Source of the DNA: Kitasatospora phosalacinea
GTDB lineage: Bacteria > Actinomycetota > Actinomycetes > Streptomycetales > Streptomycetaceae
Length of the DNA stretch: 64,000 nt
Assembly (NCBI RefSeq): GCF_000716545.1
Contig: NZ_JNWZ01000020.1
Span: 31,768 to 95,767, forward strand
Direction: 5' to 3'
The notes under the pieces were generated by a model. The model was not told the origin of the DNA. It worked only from the letters and a program-made list of their open reading frames with translations, and made no database searches. The position numbers were made by a program, and so were the translations under genes. Shown piece after piece: positions 37,885 to 49,227 of this stretch; position 1 is the first letter of the stretch, and each line of letters starts with the position of its first letter.

Positions 37885-39500
37885 TGAGCTACCTCCTCTC
37901 CGCCACCTGTGCCGTCCCGGCCGCCGGAGCGGTGCTCACCGCCGCCCTCCCGGCCGGGACCGACGCGGCCCGGCGGCGCACCACCAAGGCCGTCGCGCTG
38001 GCGGTCTCCGTCCTCACCCTCGGCCTGGCCGCCGCGGTCGCCGCCTCCTTCGAACCCGGCGGCGCCCGCTACCAGTTGACCGAGTCCTACTCCTGGATCC
38101 GCTCCTTCGGGATCAGCTTCTCGCTCGGCGCGGACGGCATCGGCACCGCCCTGGTGCTGCTGACCGCCGTCCTGGTGCCGCTGGTGATGCTGGCGGGCTG
38201 GCACGACGCCGACCCCGCCGCCCCCGAGGGCTCGTTCGAGTCCAAGCGGCGCACCCAGGCGTTCTTCGCGCTGATCCTGGCCGTCGAGGCGATGGTGCTG
38301 GTGTCCTTCCTGGCCACCGACGTCTTCGTGTTCTACGTGTTCTTCGAAGCCATGCTGATCCCGATGTACTTCCTGATCGGCGGCTTCGGCGACCGGGCCG
38401 GCGGCCCCGACTCGGACCGCCAGCGCTCCTACGCGGCCGTCAAGTTCCTGCTGTACAACCTGCTCGGCGGCCTGGTCATGCTGGCCGCCGTGGTCGGCCT
38501 GTACGTGGCGGCCGGCGACCAGGGCCAGGCGACGTTCAGCCTGACCGCGCTGACCGACGCGATCTCCTCCGGCAAGCTGGTGATCGGCCCGAACGCGCAG
38601 CGGGCGCTGTTCCTCGGCTTCTTCTTCGCCTTCGCGGTGAAGGCCCCGATGTGGCCGCTGCACACCTGGCTGCCGAACGCGATGGGCGAGTCCACCGCCG
38701 GGACGGCCGTGCTGATCACCGCGGTGGTCGACAAGGTCGGCACCTTCGCGATGCTGCGCTTCTGCCTGGGCCTGTTCCCGGACGCGTCCAAGACCTTCGC
38801 CCCGGTGATCATGGTGCTGGCGCTGGTCGGCATCGTCTACGGCGCGCTGGTCGCGATCGGCCAGAAGGACATCAAGCGGCTCGTCGCCTACGCGTCCATC
38901 TCGCACTTCGGGTTCATCATCCTGGGCGTCTTCGCGATGACCAGCCAGGGCCAGTCCGGCGCGACGCTCTACATGGTCAACCACGGCATCTCCACCGCCG
39001 CGTGGATGCTGGTGGCGGGCTTCCTGATCTCCCGCCGCGGCTCCCGCCTGATCGCCGACTACGGCGGCGTGCAGAAGGTCGCCCCGGTGCTGGCCGGCAC
39101 CTTCCTGCTGGGCGGCCTGGCCACCCTGTCGCTGCCCGGCATGGGCCCGTTCGTCAGCGAGTTCCTGGTCCTGGTCGGTACCTTCAGCCGCTACCCGGCG
39201 ATCGGCGTCGTGGCGACCTCCGGCATCGTGCTGGCCGCGCTGTACGCCCTGCTGCTGTACCAGCGCACCATGACCGGCCCGGTGAAGGCCCCGGTCGAGG
39301 GCATGCCCGACCTGAAGGCCCGCGAACTGGCCGTCGTCGCCCCGCTGGTGGCCCTGACCCTGCTGCTGGGCGTCTACCCGAAGCCGCTCACCGACATGGT
39401 GAACCCGGCCGTGGACGACACCCTCAGCCAGGTCCACCGCACCGACCCCGCGCCGGCCCACCCGGTCGCCGCCACCAACGAAGGAGGTGAGCAGAAGTGA
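37884..39500 (+). CDS. nuoM: NADH-quinone oxidoreductase subunit M
   Basis: 538 aa, ATG overlapping the nuoL stop by one base. Antiporter-like proton-pumping subunit. The catalytic Glu lies in FFEAMLIPMYFLIGGFG (about 153-169), the pumping Lys in FAVKAPMWPLHTWLPNAMGESTAG (about 251-274), and the second conserved segment is GQKDIKRLVAYASISHFGFI (about 328-347). Confidence 0.97.
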   Translation: MSYLLSATCAVPAAGAVLTAALPAGTDAARRRTTKAVALAVSVLTLGLAAAVAASFEPGGARYQLTESYSWIRSFGISFSLGADGIGTALVLLTAVLVPLVMLAGWHDADPAAPEGSFESKRRTQAFFALILAVEAMVLVSFLATDVFVFYVFFEAMLIPMYFLIGGFGDRAGGPDSDRQRSYAAVKFLLYNLLGGLVMLAAVVGLYVAAGDQGQATFSLTALTDAISSGKLVIGPNAQRALFLGFFFAFAVKAPMWPLHTWLPNAMGESTAGTAVLITAVVDKVGTFAMLRFCLGLFPDASKTFAPVIMVLALVGIVYGALVAIGQKDIKRLVAYASISHFGFIILGVFAMTSQGQSGATLYMVNHGISTAAWMLVAGFLISRRGSRLIADYGGVQKVAPVLAGTFLLGGLATLSLPGMGPFVSEFLVLVGTFSRYPAIGVVATSGIVLAALYALLLYQRTMTGPVKAPVEGMPDLKARELAVVAPLVALTLLLGVYPKPLTDMVNPAVDDTLSQVHRTDPAPAHPVAATNEGGEQK

Positions 39501-41134
39501 TGCCCGTCCACGCGCTGGCCGCCGCCGGCGGCAACAGCCCGAGCATCCCCGCCCCGCACATCGAGTACGGGCAGCTCTCGCCGATGCTGGCGGTGTTCGG
39601 CGCCGCGCTGATCGGCGTGCTGGTCGAGGCGTTCCTGCCCCGCCGGGCCCGCGCCTCCGCCCAGCTGGGCGTGTCGCTGCTCGGCCTGGTCGGCGCCTTC
39701 GCCGCCGTGGTGGTGCTGGCCGCCCAGGGCCACGGCACCACCAAGGCCGGCCTGCTGGCGATGGGCGCGGTCGCCATCGACGGCCCGGCGCTGTTCCTGC
39801 AGGGCGTGATCCTGCTGACCGCGGTGCTGGCGGTGCTCACCTACGCGGAGGGCCGGCTGGAGCCGCGGATCAACGGCCACCGGGTGGACGCGTTCGCCGC
39901 CCAGGCCGCGGCCGTCCCCGGCGGCGAGCAGGAGCGCGACGCGACCCGCGAGGGCATGCGCACCACCGAGATCTACCCGCTGACCCTGTTCGCGGTCGGC
40001 GGCATGCTGCTCTTCCCCGCCTCGAACGACCTGCTGACCATGTTCGTGGCGCTGGAGGTGCTCTCCCTCCCGCTGTACCTGATGTGCGCGCTCGCCCGGC
40101 GCCGCCGCCTGATCTCGCAGGAGGCGGCCGTCAAGTACTTCCTGCTGGGCGCGTTCGCCTCGGCGTTCTTCCTGTTCGGCACCGCCCTGGTGTACGGCTA
40201 CGCGGGCTCGCTGCAGCTCGGCGAGATCGCCGACGTGGTCTCCGGGGTCTCCCAGGTCACCCCGGCGCTGGCCGTCACCACCCAGAACGACGCGCTGCTG
40301 CTGATCGGCCTGGCCATGCTGGCCGTCGGCCTGCTGTTCAAGGTCGGCGCGGTGCCGTTCCACTCCTGGACGCCGGACGTCTACCAGGGCGCCCCGACGC
40401 CGGTCACCGGCTTCATGGCGGCCGCCACCAAGACCGCCGCGTTCGGTGCCCTGCTGCGGCTGTTCTACGTGGCCTTCCCCGGCCTGCGCTGGGACTGGCG
40501 GCCCGTCATGTGGGGCGTGGCGATCCTCACCATGGTGGTCGGCGCGGTGCTGGCGATCACCCAGCAGGACGTGAAGCGGCTGCTGGCCTACTCCTCGGTC
40601 GCGCACGCCGGCTTCATCCTGACCGGCCTGATCGCCACCGACCGGCGCGGCGTGGCGGCGGTCCTCTTCTACCTGCTGGCGTACTCCTTCGTGACGCTCG
40701 GCGCCTTCGCCGTGGTCACCCTGGTGCGGGACTCCAAGGGCGAGGCCACCCACCTGTCCAACTGGGCCGGTCTGGGCCGCCGTTCGCCGCTGCTGGCGGC
40801 GGTGTTCGCGCTGTTCCTGCTGGCCTTCGCGGGCATCCCGCTGACCTCCGGGTTCACCGGCAAGTTCGCGGTCTTCCAGGCCGCGGCCGAGGGCGGGGCC
40901 ACCCCGCTGGTCATCGTCGGCGTGCTGTCCTCGGCGGTCGCCGCGTTCTTCTACATCCGGGTCGTCGTGCTGATGTTCTTCTCCGACCCGCAGCCGTCCG
41001 GCCCCGCCGTGGCCGTCCCCAGCCCGCTCACCGCCACCGCCATCGGCGTCGGCGTGCTGGTCACCCTCGGTCTCGGCCTGCTCCCGCAGTACTTCCTCGA
41101 CCTGGCCTCCAAGGCCTCGGTGTTCGTCCGCTGA
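39497..41134 (+). CDS. nuoN: NADH-quinone oxidoreductase subunit N
   Basis: 545 aa from the GTG overlapping nuoM's stop; the ATG one codon later is equally possible. Strong AAGGAGGTGA ribosome site. Third antiporter-like subunit: FVALEVLSLPLYLMCALARR (conserved Glu, near 185), FKVGAVPFHSWTPDVYQGAPTPVTGFMAAATKTAAF (pumping Lys) and TQQDVKRLLAYSSVAHAGFIL. An inserted cytoplasmic stretch around 118-155 is typical of actinobacterial NuoN. Last gene of the operon; a terminator follows. Confidence 0.97.
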   Translation: MMPVHALAAAGGNSPSIPAPHIEYGQLSPMLAVFGAALIGVLVEAFLPRRARASAQLGVSLLGLVGAFAAVVVLAAQGHGTTKAGLLAMGAVAIDGPALFLQGVILLTAVLAVLTYAEGRLEPRINGHRVDAFAAQAAAVPGGEQERDATREGMRTTEIYPLTLFAVGGMLLFPASNDLLTMFVALEVLSLPLYLMCALARRRRLISQEAAVKYFLLGAFASAFFLFGTALVYGYAGSLQLGEIADVVSGVSQVTPALAVTTQNDALLLIGLAMLAVGLLFKVGAVPFHSWTPDVYQGAPTPVTGFMAAATKTAAFGALLRLFYVAFPGLRWDWRPVMWGVAILTMVVGAVLAITQQDVKRLLAYSSVAHAGFILTGLIATDRRGVAAVLFYLLAYSFVTLGAFAVVTLVRDSKGEATHLSNWAGLGRRSPLLAAVFALFLLAFAGIPLTSGFTGKFAVFQAAAEGGATPLVIVGVLSSAVAAFFYIRVVVLMFFSDPQPSGPAVAVPSPLTATAIGVGVLVTLGLGLLPQYFLDLASKASVFVR

Positions 41135-41135
41135 C

Positions 41136-41192
41136 CGCTCCGCCCGCCTCCGGCCCCCGCCCGCCCCGGGTGGGGGCCGGAGGCGTGGAGCG
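41136..41192 (+). terminator. Terminator of the nuo operon
   Basis: Inner arms CGCCTCCGGCCCCC (41145-41158) and GGGGGCCGGAGGCG (41172-41185) with a 13-base loop, extended by CGCTCC (41136-41141) and GGAGCG (41187-41192). It begins two bases after nuoN. Confidence 0.85.
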
Positions 41193-41351
41193 GCGCGGCC
41201 GGGACCGTCCGCGGCCCGCCTCCCGCCACCGGGGAAGTCGGGCCCATGCCCGTGCAGTGATCCACTCGGGACCGGATACGCTGCCTTGTATGTGCATCGG
41301 CGAGGCTGAGGGACCGGCCCGCTGGATCGACCAGGGACAGGAGTGGTCAGC

Positions 41352-42365
41352 GTGACCGTCGTGGGGCCCTTCGGGCTGAGCGTGCAGGACCGCGATCTGA
41401 CCCGTGACGTCCAGGCCGGGATGGAGGCCGTGGAGGCCGCCCTGATCGAGGCCGTCAAGAGCGACGTGCCCTTCATCACGGTGACCGCCAGCCACCTCAT
41501 CGAGGCCGGGGGCAAGCGGTTCAGGCCGCTGCTGGTGATGCTCGCCGCGCAGTTCGGCGACCCCGCGGCGCCCGGCGTGGTGCCCTCCGCCGTGGTGGTC
41601 GAGCTGACCCACCTCGCCACGCTGTACCACGACGACGTGATGGACGAGGCGCCGGTGCGGCGCGGCGCCCCCAGCGCCAACAACCGCTGGGACAACTCGG
41701 TGGCCATCCTCACCGGCGACTTCCTGTTCTCCCGCGCCTCGCAGGTGCTCTCCGACCTCGGCCCGGAGGCCGTCCGGATCCAGTCCGACGCCTTCGAGCG
41801 GCTGGTCACCGGCCAGATCCTGGAGACCGCCGGGCCGCGCCCCGAGGACGACCCGCTGCGCCACTACCTGGACGTGATCGCCGGCAAGACCGGCTCGCTG
41901 ATCGCCGTCTCCTGCCGCTTCGGCTCGCTGATGGCCGGCGCCGAGCCGTGGATCGTCGAGCTGCTCACCCAGTACGGCGAGCGGATCGGCACCGCCTTCC
42001 AGCTCGCCGACGACGTCCTGGACATCGCCAGCGACGGTCACGAGTCCGGCAAGACCCCCGGCACCGACCTGCGCGAGGGCGTCCCCACCCTGCCGGTGCT
42101 GATGCTGCGCCAGCTGCCCGCCGACCCGGCCGACCCCGAGGACGCCCGGCTGCGCGAACTGCTCGACACCGACCTCGCCGCCGACGACGAGGCGCACGCC
42201 GAGGCGCTGCGCCTGCTGCGCCGGCACCCGGCGCTGGAGCGGGCCCGCCGCGAGACGCTGCGCTACGCCGAGGAAGCCCGGGCGCTGCTGGAGACGCTGC
42301 CCGACTGCCCGGCCAAGGCCGCCCTCCAAGAGCTGTGCGACACCGTGGCGATCCGCACGATGTAG
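41352..42365 (+). CDS. Polyprenyl diphosphate synthase (menaquinone side chain)
   Basis: 337 aa from the second of two close GTG codons, which has ACAGGAG at good spacing; the first, at 41343, adds three residues. A trans-isoprenyl diphosphate synthase with the first aspartate motif YHDDVMDEAP (about 95-104), GGKRFRPLLVML near 54, and the second motif LADDVLDIA (about 218-226). Small chain-length residues suggest a long C40-C45 product. Placed after nuo and near menG, it probably makes the MK-9 tail, but exact length is not readable from sequence. Confidence 0.9.
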   Translation: MTVVGPFGLSVQDRDLTRDVQAGMEAVEAALIEAVKSDVPFITVTASHLIEAGGKRFRPLLVMLAAQFGDPAAPGVVPSAVVVELTHLATLYHDDVMDEAPVRRGAPSANNRWDNSVAILTGDFLFSRASQVLSDLGPEAVRIQSDAFERLVTGQILETAGPRPEDDPLRHYLDVIAGKTGSLIAVSCRFGSLMAGAEPWIVELLTQYGERIGTAFQLADDVLDIASDGHESGKTPGTDLREGVPTLPVLMLRQLPADPADPEDARLRELLDTDLAADDEAHAEALRLLRRHPALERARRETLRYAEEARALLETLPDCPAKAALQELCDTVAIRTM

Positions 42366-42396
42366 CGGTCCCGCCCGGCGCCCGCCCGCCGCGCGC

Positions 42397-42402
42397 TAGG
42401 GT
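42397..42402 (+). promoter_or_regulatory. Leaderless promoter -10 box of the response regulator
   Basis: TAGGGT is 7 bases before the ATG, so the transcript would start at or next to the start codon. No ribosome site is present. Confidence 0.5.
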
Positions 42403-42409
42403 CTGTCCC

Positions 42410-43072
42410 ATGTTGCGCGTGGTGATCGCCGAGGATTCCGTGCTGCTCCGGGAGGGGCTGACACGGCTGCTGACGGACCGTGGGATGGAGGTCGTGGCGG
42501 GCGTCGGGGACGGCGACGCCCTGGTGCGGACGATCGACGCCCTGCACGCCGAGGGGGCCCTGCCCGACGTGGTGGTGGCGGACGTGCGGATGCCGCCGAC
42601 GCACACCGACGAGGGGGTGCGGGCCTGCGTGGAGCTGCGCGGCCGCCACCCGGGGCTGGGCGTGCTGGTGCTCTCCCAGCACGTCGAGGAGCAGTACGCG
42701 AGCGAGCTGCTGGCCGGATCCACCCGCGGCGTGGGCTACCTGCTCAAGGACCGGGTCGCCGAGGTCCGCGAGTTCGTCGAGGCGGTGGACCGGGTCGCCC
42801 GGGGCGGCACCGCGCTCGACCCGGAGGTGGTGCAGCAGCTGCTCAGCCGCAGCCGCCAGGTCGACACGCTGGTGGGCCTGACGCCGCGCGAGCGCGAGGT
42901 GCTGGGCCTGATGGCGGAGGGCCGGACCAACGCGGCGATCGCCAAGCAGCTGGTGGTGTCGGACGGCGCGGTGGAGAAGCACGTGTCGAACATCTTCCAG
43001 AAGCTGGGCCTGGGCCAGAGCCAGGAGGACCACCGGCGGGTGCTGGCCGTCCTGGCCTACCTGGAGTCCTGA
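42410..43072 (+). CDS. NarL/LuxR-family response regulator, orphan
   Basis: 220 aa, ATG. Receiver domain 1-120 with acidic pair ED near 8-9, phospho-accepting Asp in VVVADVRMP (about 58), and Lys in YLLKDR. The C-terminal LuxR HTH (about 150-215) has LTPREREVLGLMAEGRTNAAIAKQLVVSDGAVEKHVSNIFQKLGL. No histidine kinase gene is adjacent, so it is an orphan or pairs with an unlinked kinase. It appears to be translated from a leaderless mRNA. Confidence 0.93.
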   Translation: MLRVVIAEDSVLLREGLTRLLTDRGMEVVAGVGDGDALVRTIDALHAEGALPDVVVADVRMPPTHTDEGVRACVELRGRHPGLGVLVLSQHVEEQYASELLAGSTRGVGYLLKDRVAEVREFVEAVDRVARGGTALDPEVVQQLLSRSRQVDTLVGLTPREREVLGLMAEGRTNAAIAKQLVVSDGAVEKHVSNIFQKLGLGQSQEDHRRVLAVLAYLES

Positions 43073-43215
43073 CGGCCCGCTGACCCGGCCGGAGCGGTCT
43101 GCGCGAGTTCCCCTCCAGGCGCGCTCCACCCGCTTAGGATTCCCTTGGTGCGCCAGGCGGACGGGGCACACGGCTCACGCCCGCTGCTGGTTCCCCGACG
43201 AGGAGGTCCGCGGCA

Positions 43216-45161
<1,946 letters not shown>

Positions 45162-45165
<4 letters not shown>

Positions 45166-46199
45166 CCGACTTCCCCGCCCTGCGCCTGGTCCCCAAGGCG
45201 GACGGCCCGCAGTCCGCGAAGGACTTCAAGACGGACCAGGAGGTGCGCTGGTGCCCGGGCTGCGGCGACTACGCGATCCTCGCGGCCGTCCAGTCCTTCA
45301 TGCCGGAGCTGGGCATCCGGCGCGAGAACACCGTCTTCGTCTCCGGGATCGGTTGCTCCTCGCGCTTCCCGTACTACATGAACACCTACGGCATGCACTC
45401 GATCCACGGGCGCGCCCCGGCGATCGCCACCGGCCTGGCCGCCTCCCGCCCCGACCTGTCGGTGTGGGTGGTCACCGGTGACGGCGACGCGCTCTCGATC
45501 GGCGGCAACCACCTGATCCACGCGCTGCGGCGCAACGTCAACCTGAAGATCCTGCTGTTCAACAACCGGATCTACGGGCTGACCAAGGGGCAGTACTCGC
45601 CCACCAGCGAGGTCGGCAAGATCACCAAGTCGACGCCGATGGGCTCGCTCGACGCCCCGTTCAACCCGCTCTCGCTCGCCCTCGGCGCCGAGGCGACCTT
45701 CGTGGCCCGCACCATCGACTCCGACCGGCAGCACCTGCAGTCCGTGCTGCGGGCCGCCGCGCGGCACGAGGGCACCGCGCTGGTGGAGATCTACCAGAAC
45801 TGCAACATCTTCAACGACGGCGCCTTCGAGATCCTCAAGGAGCCCGGCACCCGCGACGAGGCCCTGATCCGGCTGGAGCACGGGCAGCCGGTGCTGGTCG
45901 GCGCGGACCGGCACGTGGTCCGCGGCGCCGACGGCGAGCTGCGGATCGCCCCCCGCTCCGAGGGCACCGCGATCGTCCACGACGCGCACGCGGCCGGCCC
46001 CTCCACCGCCTTCGCGCTCACCCGCCTCGCCGACGCGGACACCCTGCACCACACCCCGATCGGCGTCCTGCGCGACGTGGACCGCCCGGTCTACGACGCC
46101 CTGATGGCCGAGCAGCTCACCCGCGCCGAGCAGCAGCAGGGCCGGGGCGACCTCGCCGCGCTGCTGGCCGGCTCCAGCACCTGGACGGTGGACGCGTAG
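45162..46199 (+). CDS. korB: 2-oxoacid:ferredoxin oxidoreductase beta subunit (TPP-binding)
   Basis: 345 aa, ATG overlapping korA by 4 bases. Binds thiamine diphosphate and a 4Fe-4S cluster: WCPGCGDYAIL (about 27-37), ISGIGCSSRFP-type segment near 65, the TPP motif VVTGDGDALSIGGNHLIHALRRN near 104, and FNNRIYGLTKGQYSPTS. With KorA it forms an anaerobic-type but often oxygen-tolerant actinobacterial enzyme feeding electrons to ferredoxin. A strong terminator follows. Confidence 0.95.
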
Positions 46200-46208
46200 C
46201 GGACCGCA

Positions 46209-46246
46209 GCCGGGGCCCGGGGGAGCGGCGTCCCCCGGGCCCCGGC
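46209..46246 (+). terminator. Terminator after korAB
   Basis: 16-bp perfect arms (GCCGGGGCCCGGGGGA and complement) around GCGGCG, 9 bases past the stop. Confidence 0.88.
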
Positions 46247-46341
46247 CTGTCAGCACCATCATCGGCTTATGGGGATGACATCCCGGCCCGCGGACCGCTA
46301 CCTTTCGGTTGACATGACAGCGTGCGGGTGAAGGGCAGGCC

Positions 46342-47268
46342 ATGGCGGAGGGTTCGCGGGAGGCCAGGGTCGGGTTGTGGAACGGCTTCGCGGCGTACGG
46401 GATGTGGGGGCTCTTCCCGCTGTTCTGGCCGCTGCTGGAGCCCGCCGGGGCGGTCGACATCCTGGCCAACCGGATGGTGTGGTCGCTGGTCGCGGTCGCC
46501 GCGATGCTGCTGGTGCGCCGCCGCTGGGGCTGGATCCGGCCGCTGCTGCGCCAGCCCCGCCGACTGGCCCTGCTGGCGCTGGCCGCGGTCACCGTCTCGG
46601 TCAACTGGGGCGTCTACATCTGGGGCGTCAACTCCGGGCACGTGGTGGAGACCAGCCTCGGCTACTTCATCAACCCGCTGGTGACCATCGCCTTCGGCGT
46701 GCTGGTGCTGCGCGAGCGACTGCGCCCGGCGCAGTGGGCCGCGGTCGGCGTGGGCGCCGTGGCCGTGCTGGTGCTCACCGTGGCGTACGGCCGCCCGCCG
46801 TGGATCGCGCTCACCCTGGCGTTCTCGTTCGCCACCTACGGCCTGATCAAGAAGAAGGTCGGCCTGGGCGGCGCGGAGAGCCTCGCGGTGGAGAGCGCGG
46901 TGATGTTCCCGTTCGCGCTGGCCTTCCTGGTGTACCTGGGGGTGCGCGGCGAGGGCAGCCTCGGGCACGACGGCTGGGGGCACAGCGCGCTGCTGGTGCT
47001 CAGCGGGGTGATCACGGCGGTGCCGCTGATGTGCTTCGGCGCGGCGGCGCTGCGGGTGCCGCTGACCACGCTCGGGCTGCTGCAGTACCTGGCGCCGGTG
47101 TCGCAGTTCCTGATCGGCGTCACGGTGTTCCACGAGTCGATGGCGCCGGCCCGCTGGGCGGGCTTCGCCCTGGTGTGGGTGGCGCTGGTGCTGCTGAGCG
47201 CGGACGCGCTGCGCCGGATGCGGGCCGAGCGCCGGCGGGTGCCGGTGCCGGTGCCGGTCGCGGGCTGA
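46342..47268 (+). CDS. rarD: EamA-family transporter RarD
   Basis: 308 aa, ATG with AAGGGCAGG upstream. About ten TM helices in two EamA repeats. RarD hallmarks are GMWGLFPLFWPLLEPAGAVDILANRMVWSL at the N-terminus, NWGVYIWGVNSGHVVETSLGYFINPL near 92, and LQYLAPVSQFLIGV near 250. Named for a chloramphenicol-sensitive E. coli phenotype; the real substrate is unknown. It is a lone gene converging on the next. Confidence 0.9.
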   Translation: MAEGSREARVGLWNGFAAYGMWGLFPLFWPLLEPAGAVDILANRMVWSLVAVAAMLLVRRRWGWIRPLLRQPRRLALLALAAVTVSVNWGVYIWGVNSGHVVETSLGYFINPLVTIAFGVLVLRERLRPAQWAAVGVGAVAVLVLTVAYGRPPWIALTLAFSFATYGLIKKKVGLGGAESLAVESAVMFPFALAFLVYLGVRGEGSLGHDGWGHSALLVLSGVITAVPLMCFGAAALRVPLTTLGLLQYLAPVSQFLIGVTVFHESMAPARWAGFALVWVALVLLSADALRRMRAERRRVPVPVPVAG

Positions 47269-47311
47269 CCGGCGGGCCGATCGGCGGTCAGAGCGGCGGA
47301 CCGGCCGGCGG

Positions 47312-48562
47312 TCAGAGCGCGGCGAGGTCGCGGGCCAGCCGGGCGACGTCGCGGTGCCCGGTGAAGTCGCGCGCGGCGGCCAGCGCGGCGGCCCGGCGGC
47401 GCGGGGCGAGCAGCCCGCCGTGGGTGAGCGAGTCGACCGGGCGCCGGGTGCGCCACTCGTCCAGCGACCAGCGGGCGTACGGGCCGAACAGGGTGCGGGT
47501 GGCGTCGGACAGGTCGGTGCGGGCGGGGACGGCGGCGCGGGCGCCGTTCAGCGCGACCTGCCCGTCGAGGCCGGCGCAGACGTCGAGCCAGGCGATCGCG
47601 GCCGGGCGGTTGCGGGCCCCGCGCGGCAGGGCGAAGACGTCGGCCCGGGACTGGAACAGGCCCCCGGTGCCGGGGGCGGCGCTCCAGCCGTAGTCGGTGC
47701 CGGGGCGCAGCCCGAGGTCCTCGCGCAGCCAGGTGTCCGCCCAGTCGCCGGTCAGCAGGTACCCGGCCCGGCCGGTGCCCAGCAGCCGGGCCGCGTCGGT
47801 CCAGTCGGCGCCGGGGGCGGGCGGGGCGGCGAACGCCAGCAGGGCGTCCAGGGTGCGCAGGGCGCCGGTGACCTCGGCGGTGCGCCAGGGCCCGCCGGGT
47901 CGCCAGAGCGCGGCGAAGGCGTCGGGGCCGTGCGCGGCGAGCAGGACCGTCTCGGCCAGGTGCAGCACCTCGGCGGGGCCGCCGACGGCGAGCGGGGTGG
48001 TGCCGGTGGCGGCGACCTGCCGCAGCCGGGCCAGCAGCGCGTCGGTGTCCCGGGGCGGGATGGCGGCGCCGGCGGCCGACAGCAGTTGCGGGTTGGTCCA
48101 CAGCAGGTTGGTCCGCCTGGCCCCCGCCGGGACGGCGTACAGGGCCCCGCCGGCCCGTAGCCGGGGCAGCAGCGCCCCGGGCAGCGGGGACGTCCAGCCG
48201 CGGGCCGCGGCGAGACCGTCCAGGGGTTCCAAGTGGGGTGCCAGTTCGGCGAGTTCGTCGCCGCCGGAACATCGGAGGCTGTCGGGCGGCGGGCCGTCGG
48301 CGAGCCGGGCGGCGAGATCGGACCGGGCCGGGTCGGAGTCGTCGCCGGCCACGAAGGTGACGTCCGGGGCCCGGCCCTTCAACGCGGCCAGCAGGGCCTG
48401 CAACCCGCTCCGCTCCGGACCCGCCGTCCAGCCCGTGGCGACCTCCAGCAGCCCGGCCGGACCGCTCGCCGAACTCGCCGCCGCCGAACCGTACCTGGCC
48501 AGCGCGGTGGCGCCCAGGGCGGCCACGGCACCCAGCAGGACCCGGCGGCGGTGGATCGGCAC
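47312..48562 (-). CDS. Tat-exported extracellular solute-binding protein
   Basis: 416 aa from a GTG with CTGGAG upstream. The N-terminus HRRRVLLGAVAALGATALARYG is a twin-arginine-type signal; no lipobox cysteine. The rest resembles sugar-type (family 1) binding proteins, with YAVPAGARRTNLLWTNPQLL and YLLTGDWADTW regions. No permease or ATPase gene is nearby. Unlike many of its kin, it would be secreted in free form or tethered by its uncleaved signal. Ligand unknown. Confidence 0.75.
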   Translation of the reverse strand: MPIHRRRVLLGAVAALGATALARYGSAAASSASGPAGLLEVATGWTAGPERSGLQALLAALKGRAPDVTFVAGDDSDPARSDLAARLADGPPPDSLRCSGGDELAELAPHLEPLDGLAAARGWTSPLPGALLPRLRAGGALYAVPAGARRTNLLWTNPQLLSAAGAAIPPRDTDALLARLRQVAATGTTPLAVGGPAEVLHLAETVLLAAHGPDAFAALWRPGGPWRTAEVTGALRTLDALLAFAAPPAPGADWTDAARLLGTGRAGYLLTGDWADTWLREDLGLRPGTDYGWSAAPGTGGLFQSRADVFALPRGARNRPAAIAWLDVCAGLDGQVALNGARAAVPARTDLSDATRTLFGPYARWSLDEWRTRRPVDSLTHGGLLAPRRRAAALAAARDFTGHRDVARLARDLAAL

Positions 48563-48785
48563 GGCACTCCAGCGGGGTCGAACGGACGGGCGGGCGGACA
48601 ACGGACGAACGGTCCGCGGCGGCCCACCATCCCACCGTCCGGCCCGAGCCCGCGTCAAGGCCCGGCCCCGGCCGGGCACCGGGGAAGAACGCCTCCTCGG
48701 CATCTCCTCAACCGGACTCCCGGGCTGCTAACGTCCGTGCTGCGCGACCCGGCCGCAGCTGTCCCGGCGCGCGGGAGGAACTCCG

Positions 48786-49115
48786 ATGGTGCACCTCGCC
48801 CGCCCCCTGCTCCGCCGTGTTCCCGCGGTGCGGCGGGAGGCGTGCGGGTCGCAGCGCGGGGAACTGAGCATCACCAGGGCACCCGGAGTACCGGCGGTGA
48901 TCCGCTGGCAGCCCGCCGGAGGCGAACCCGTCGACCTCCTCCCGCCCTACCGCCTCGACCGGGTCGAGATCCGCCGCTCGCACCGGGCCAGCCTGCACGG
49001 CCTCACCGCCGGCGTCCGCCTGGTCACCGCCGGCTGGTCCCCGCTCTTCCTGGTACCCCCGGCCGACATCCCCGCCCTCGCCCTCGCGGCGGCCTCCACG
49101 CGGGCCGCCCGCTGA
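48786..49115 (+). CDS. Small hypothetical protein
   Basis: 109 aa, ATG with GGGAGGAA upstream. Codon third positions are strongly G/C through the second half, supporting real coding. The start region is less convincing. The sequence is basic, with no TM helix or known motif; LLPPYRLDRVEIRRSHRASLHGL and WSPLFLVPPADIPAL suggest a small beta-rich fold. It is divergently placed from the binding-protein gene. Function unknown. Confidence 0.55.
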   Translation: MVHLARPLLRRVPAVRREACGSQRGELSITRAPGVPAVIRWQPAGGEPVDLLPPYRLDRVEIRRSHRASLHGLTAGVRLVTAGWSPLFLVPPADIPALALAAASTRAAR

Positions 49116-49227
49116 GACGCGGGTGCGTGCGGGGGCCCGGGGAACGGGGCCCGAAGCCGGTGCGCGCTCCGGCAGCGAACCGTCAGCGGACTCCCGCCCG
49201 CCCTTCCCCGGGCCCCTGAACAGGCTC